Shown here piece after piece: positions 62,793 to 64,000 of a DNA stretch of 64,000 bases. The notes beneath the pieces were generated by a model. It did no database searches. It had not been told where the DNA came from and saw only the letters and a program-made list of their open reading frames with translations. Source of the stretch: Nocardiopsis kunsanensis DSM 44524. Lineage in GTDB: Bacteria; Actinomycetota; Actinomycetes; Streptosporangiales; Streptosporangiaceae. The DNA lies in the NCBI RefSeq assembly GCF_000340965.1, contig NZ_ANAY01000020.1, positions 1 to 64,000 on the forward strand, given 5' to 3'. A program made the translations under genes and the position numbers. Position 1 is the stretch's first letter; the number at the start of each line of letters is the position of its first letter.

Positions 62793-64000
62793 TCACGAAT
62801 CTCCTTGTGCTGATCTTAGAAAAGAACCAAAGGAGTCAAATATCGTCTCCGGAGGGCAAACCATGTCTGATTCAGACCTGAATGCCACATAACCGTCCGG
62901 GCGGACAATAAGGGCACCGGTTTGGCTCACGACGGGATCCGGCCGGCCATGAGTGACATCCGTGACCTCCACCTCGAGCTGTTGGATCTGGATTTCCGGT
63001 ACTTTCATGGGTGGGTTCTCTAGGAATTCTCGCCAACCGTGTGCATGCTGGCCAAGGAGGGCCAGATAGCGGTAGTCGGCTAGTTGAAAGGTTCCCAGCT
63101 TGCCACGAGACGTACAAAAGAGCCGGTGCGGCGCCCGATAGCCGACCTGACCAGACGGAGCCCCTGGGTCCTCCCAGCAAGCGTCTCCGACCTGACCGTC
63201 CTGGTTCGACCCTCGAGAATTGACTCCCATGCCAAAACCAAAAACGGAGGTGATGTACGGTACAGGTTTTCCACGTATCTCGCCCTTGAGATGCCAGGCT
63301 TGTCGGTTGGCATAGTAGCCGAAAGCCTGGTGAGCGGCAAAGCGAGCGAAAGCTCGGCGTTCGTTCGAATACTGGTCGAGAGTTTCCACGAAATCTGTTC
63401 CCTCGATGACCTCCGCTAGGCGCCAGGCCAACTCGGCTCCATCTTGAATCGCGGAGTTTCCTCCAAAACCTCCAACCGATGGAATGATGTGCGCCGCGTC
63501 TCCTGCAAGCAGGAGCCTACCGTCACGCAAGGAACGCGGTACCCGTTCGGCCATGGTCCAACTGGTCACCTCACCTATGCCTACCTCCAGGTCCTCGATC
63601 CCTGAGACCTCGCGGACAAGTTCCTCAGCAAACTCCTTGCCCCTAGTAGGGCTTTCGCTTGCTTTGGGAACTTCCATGGAGAGCACATATCGTCCACGAA
63701 TATCCGTTGAATGCAACGTACCAAGCCCGTGTGTGGGATGACGAATGAAGAAGAGTACCTCTTCGGCCCCAATCGTATCGATAAGGTCGGCAGAGAAAAC
63801 GATTCGGATGTACGTGGCTATGTCTCCTCTCCCATCGGTGGCGATGTCCATACTTTTTCTCAGAGGGGAGCGCGGGCCATCGGCTCCAACAACCCAGGAA
63901 CTGTCAATAATCCTCGAAAAGCCTGTCTTTTTGTCTTCGACCACCGCAGTGACACCGCTGTCTCCGTGTCGTATATCCGTGAGGTTGCTTTCAAAGTCCA
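62793..64000 (-). CDS. FAD-dependent aromatic-type monooxygenase, 5' end beyond the window
   Basis: At least 402 residues are present; the frame stays open to the right edge (DFESNLTDIRHGD), so the N-terminal GxGxxG part is missing. It is a class A flavoprotein hydroxylase: the DG motif VVGADGPRSPLRK, GD motif LLLAGDAAHIIPSVGGFGGNSAIQDGAELAWRL, and a C-terminal thioredoxin-like domain ending with TGALIVRPDGYVAFRSES. These features match polyketide/phenol hydroxylases with the extra C-terminal domain. The usual GDAAHxxxPxGGxGxN pattern is intact. It lies 117 bases upstream of the radical SAM gene on the same strand. A substrate cannot be named. Confidence 0.88.
   Translation of the reverse strand, partial: DFESNLTDIRHGDSGVTAVVEDKKTGFSRIIDSSWVVGADGPRSPLRKSMDIATDGRGDIATYIRIVFSADLIDTIGAEEVLFFIRHPTHGLGTLHSTDIRGRYVLSMEVPKASESPTRGKEFAEELVREVSGIEDLEVGIGEVTSWTMAERVPRSLRDGRLLLAGDAAHIIPSVGGFGGNSAIQDGAELAWRLAEVIEGTDFVETLDQYSNERRAFARFAAHQAFGYYANRQAWHLKGEIRGKPVPYITSVFGFGMGVNSRGSNQDGQVGDACWEDPGAPSGQVGYRAPHRLFCTSRGKLGTFQLADYRYLALLGQHAHGWREFLENPPMKVPEIQIQQLEVEVTDVTHGRPDPVVSQTGALIVRPDGYVAFRSESDMVCPPETIFDSFGSFLRSAQGDS

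Overview
The window is from a high-GC actinobacterium. It carries the clpP1/clpP2 pair with clpX and tig, a mycothiol-dependent Rv2466c-type reductase, an MT0933-type antitoxin-like protein, a group 2 truncated haemoglobin, DynA/DynB-like dynamins, a DUF4192 protein and GTG-rich starts. A filamentous, sporulating member near Nocardiopsis or Streptomyces fits best; the genus is inference. Positions 1 to about 58.5 kb look like ordinary chromosome with very high GC. From about 59.1 kb to the right edge the GC falls visibly and the content becomes accessory.

Layout, left part (0-20 kb). A decayed LVIVD-repeat gene lies beside an intact DUF305 lipoprotein. The minus-strand proteostasis block follows in transcription order tig, clpP1, clpP2, clpX. 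A ClgR-type box lies upstream of clpP1, and a hairpin separates clpP1 from tig. Next come tRNA-Pro(TGG) and tRNA-Gly(TCC), a gene split by a stop codon, a cytidylyltransferase-fold protein, an ABC exporter, a 2Fe-2S protein, an MT0933-like small protein, MgtE, a membrane PP2C phosphatase, RpiB, an aldehyde dehydrogenase, the mycothiol reductase and PepN.

Middle part (20-49 kb). Metabolic genes (MalQ, amidase, IlvD, an S9 peptidase, a thioesterase) alternate with regulatory and structural ones (NERD protein, FmdB-like zinc ribbon, HNH nuclease, GlbO, EttA, DUF4192 protein, GGDEF diguanylate cyclase). A DynA/DynB-like dynamin operon follows; its first gene carries a one-base frameshift in a run of seven G. 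Then come a CysG-type siroheme synthase and a BluB-CobT fusion with a disordered N-terminus of over 500 residues, which together suggest tetrapyrrole/cobamide functions.

Right part (49-64 kb). A GNAT acetyltransferase, a DUF6504 protein, a one-pass Ser/Thr kinase, an SPFH-NfeD pair, a secreted penicillin-acylase-family enzyme and a small membrane protein precede tRNA-Arg(TCT). Beyond that tRNA is a stretch of gene debris, then a lower-GC minus-strand group: an FAD monooxygenase (cut by the window edge), a cobalamin-binding radical SAM enzyme of the RiPP C-methyltransferase type, and a MATE exporter. This looks like one end of a natural-product (probably RiPP) gene cluster on an island next to a tRNA gene. 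No precursor peptide is convincing inside the window.
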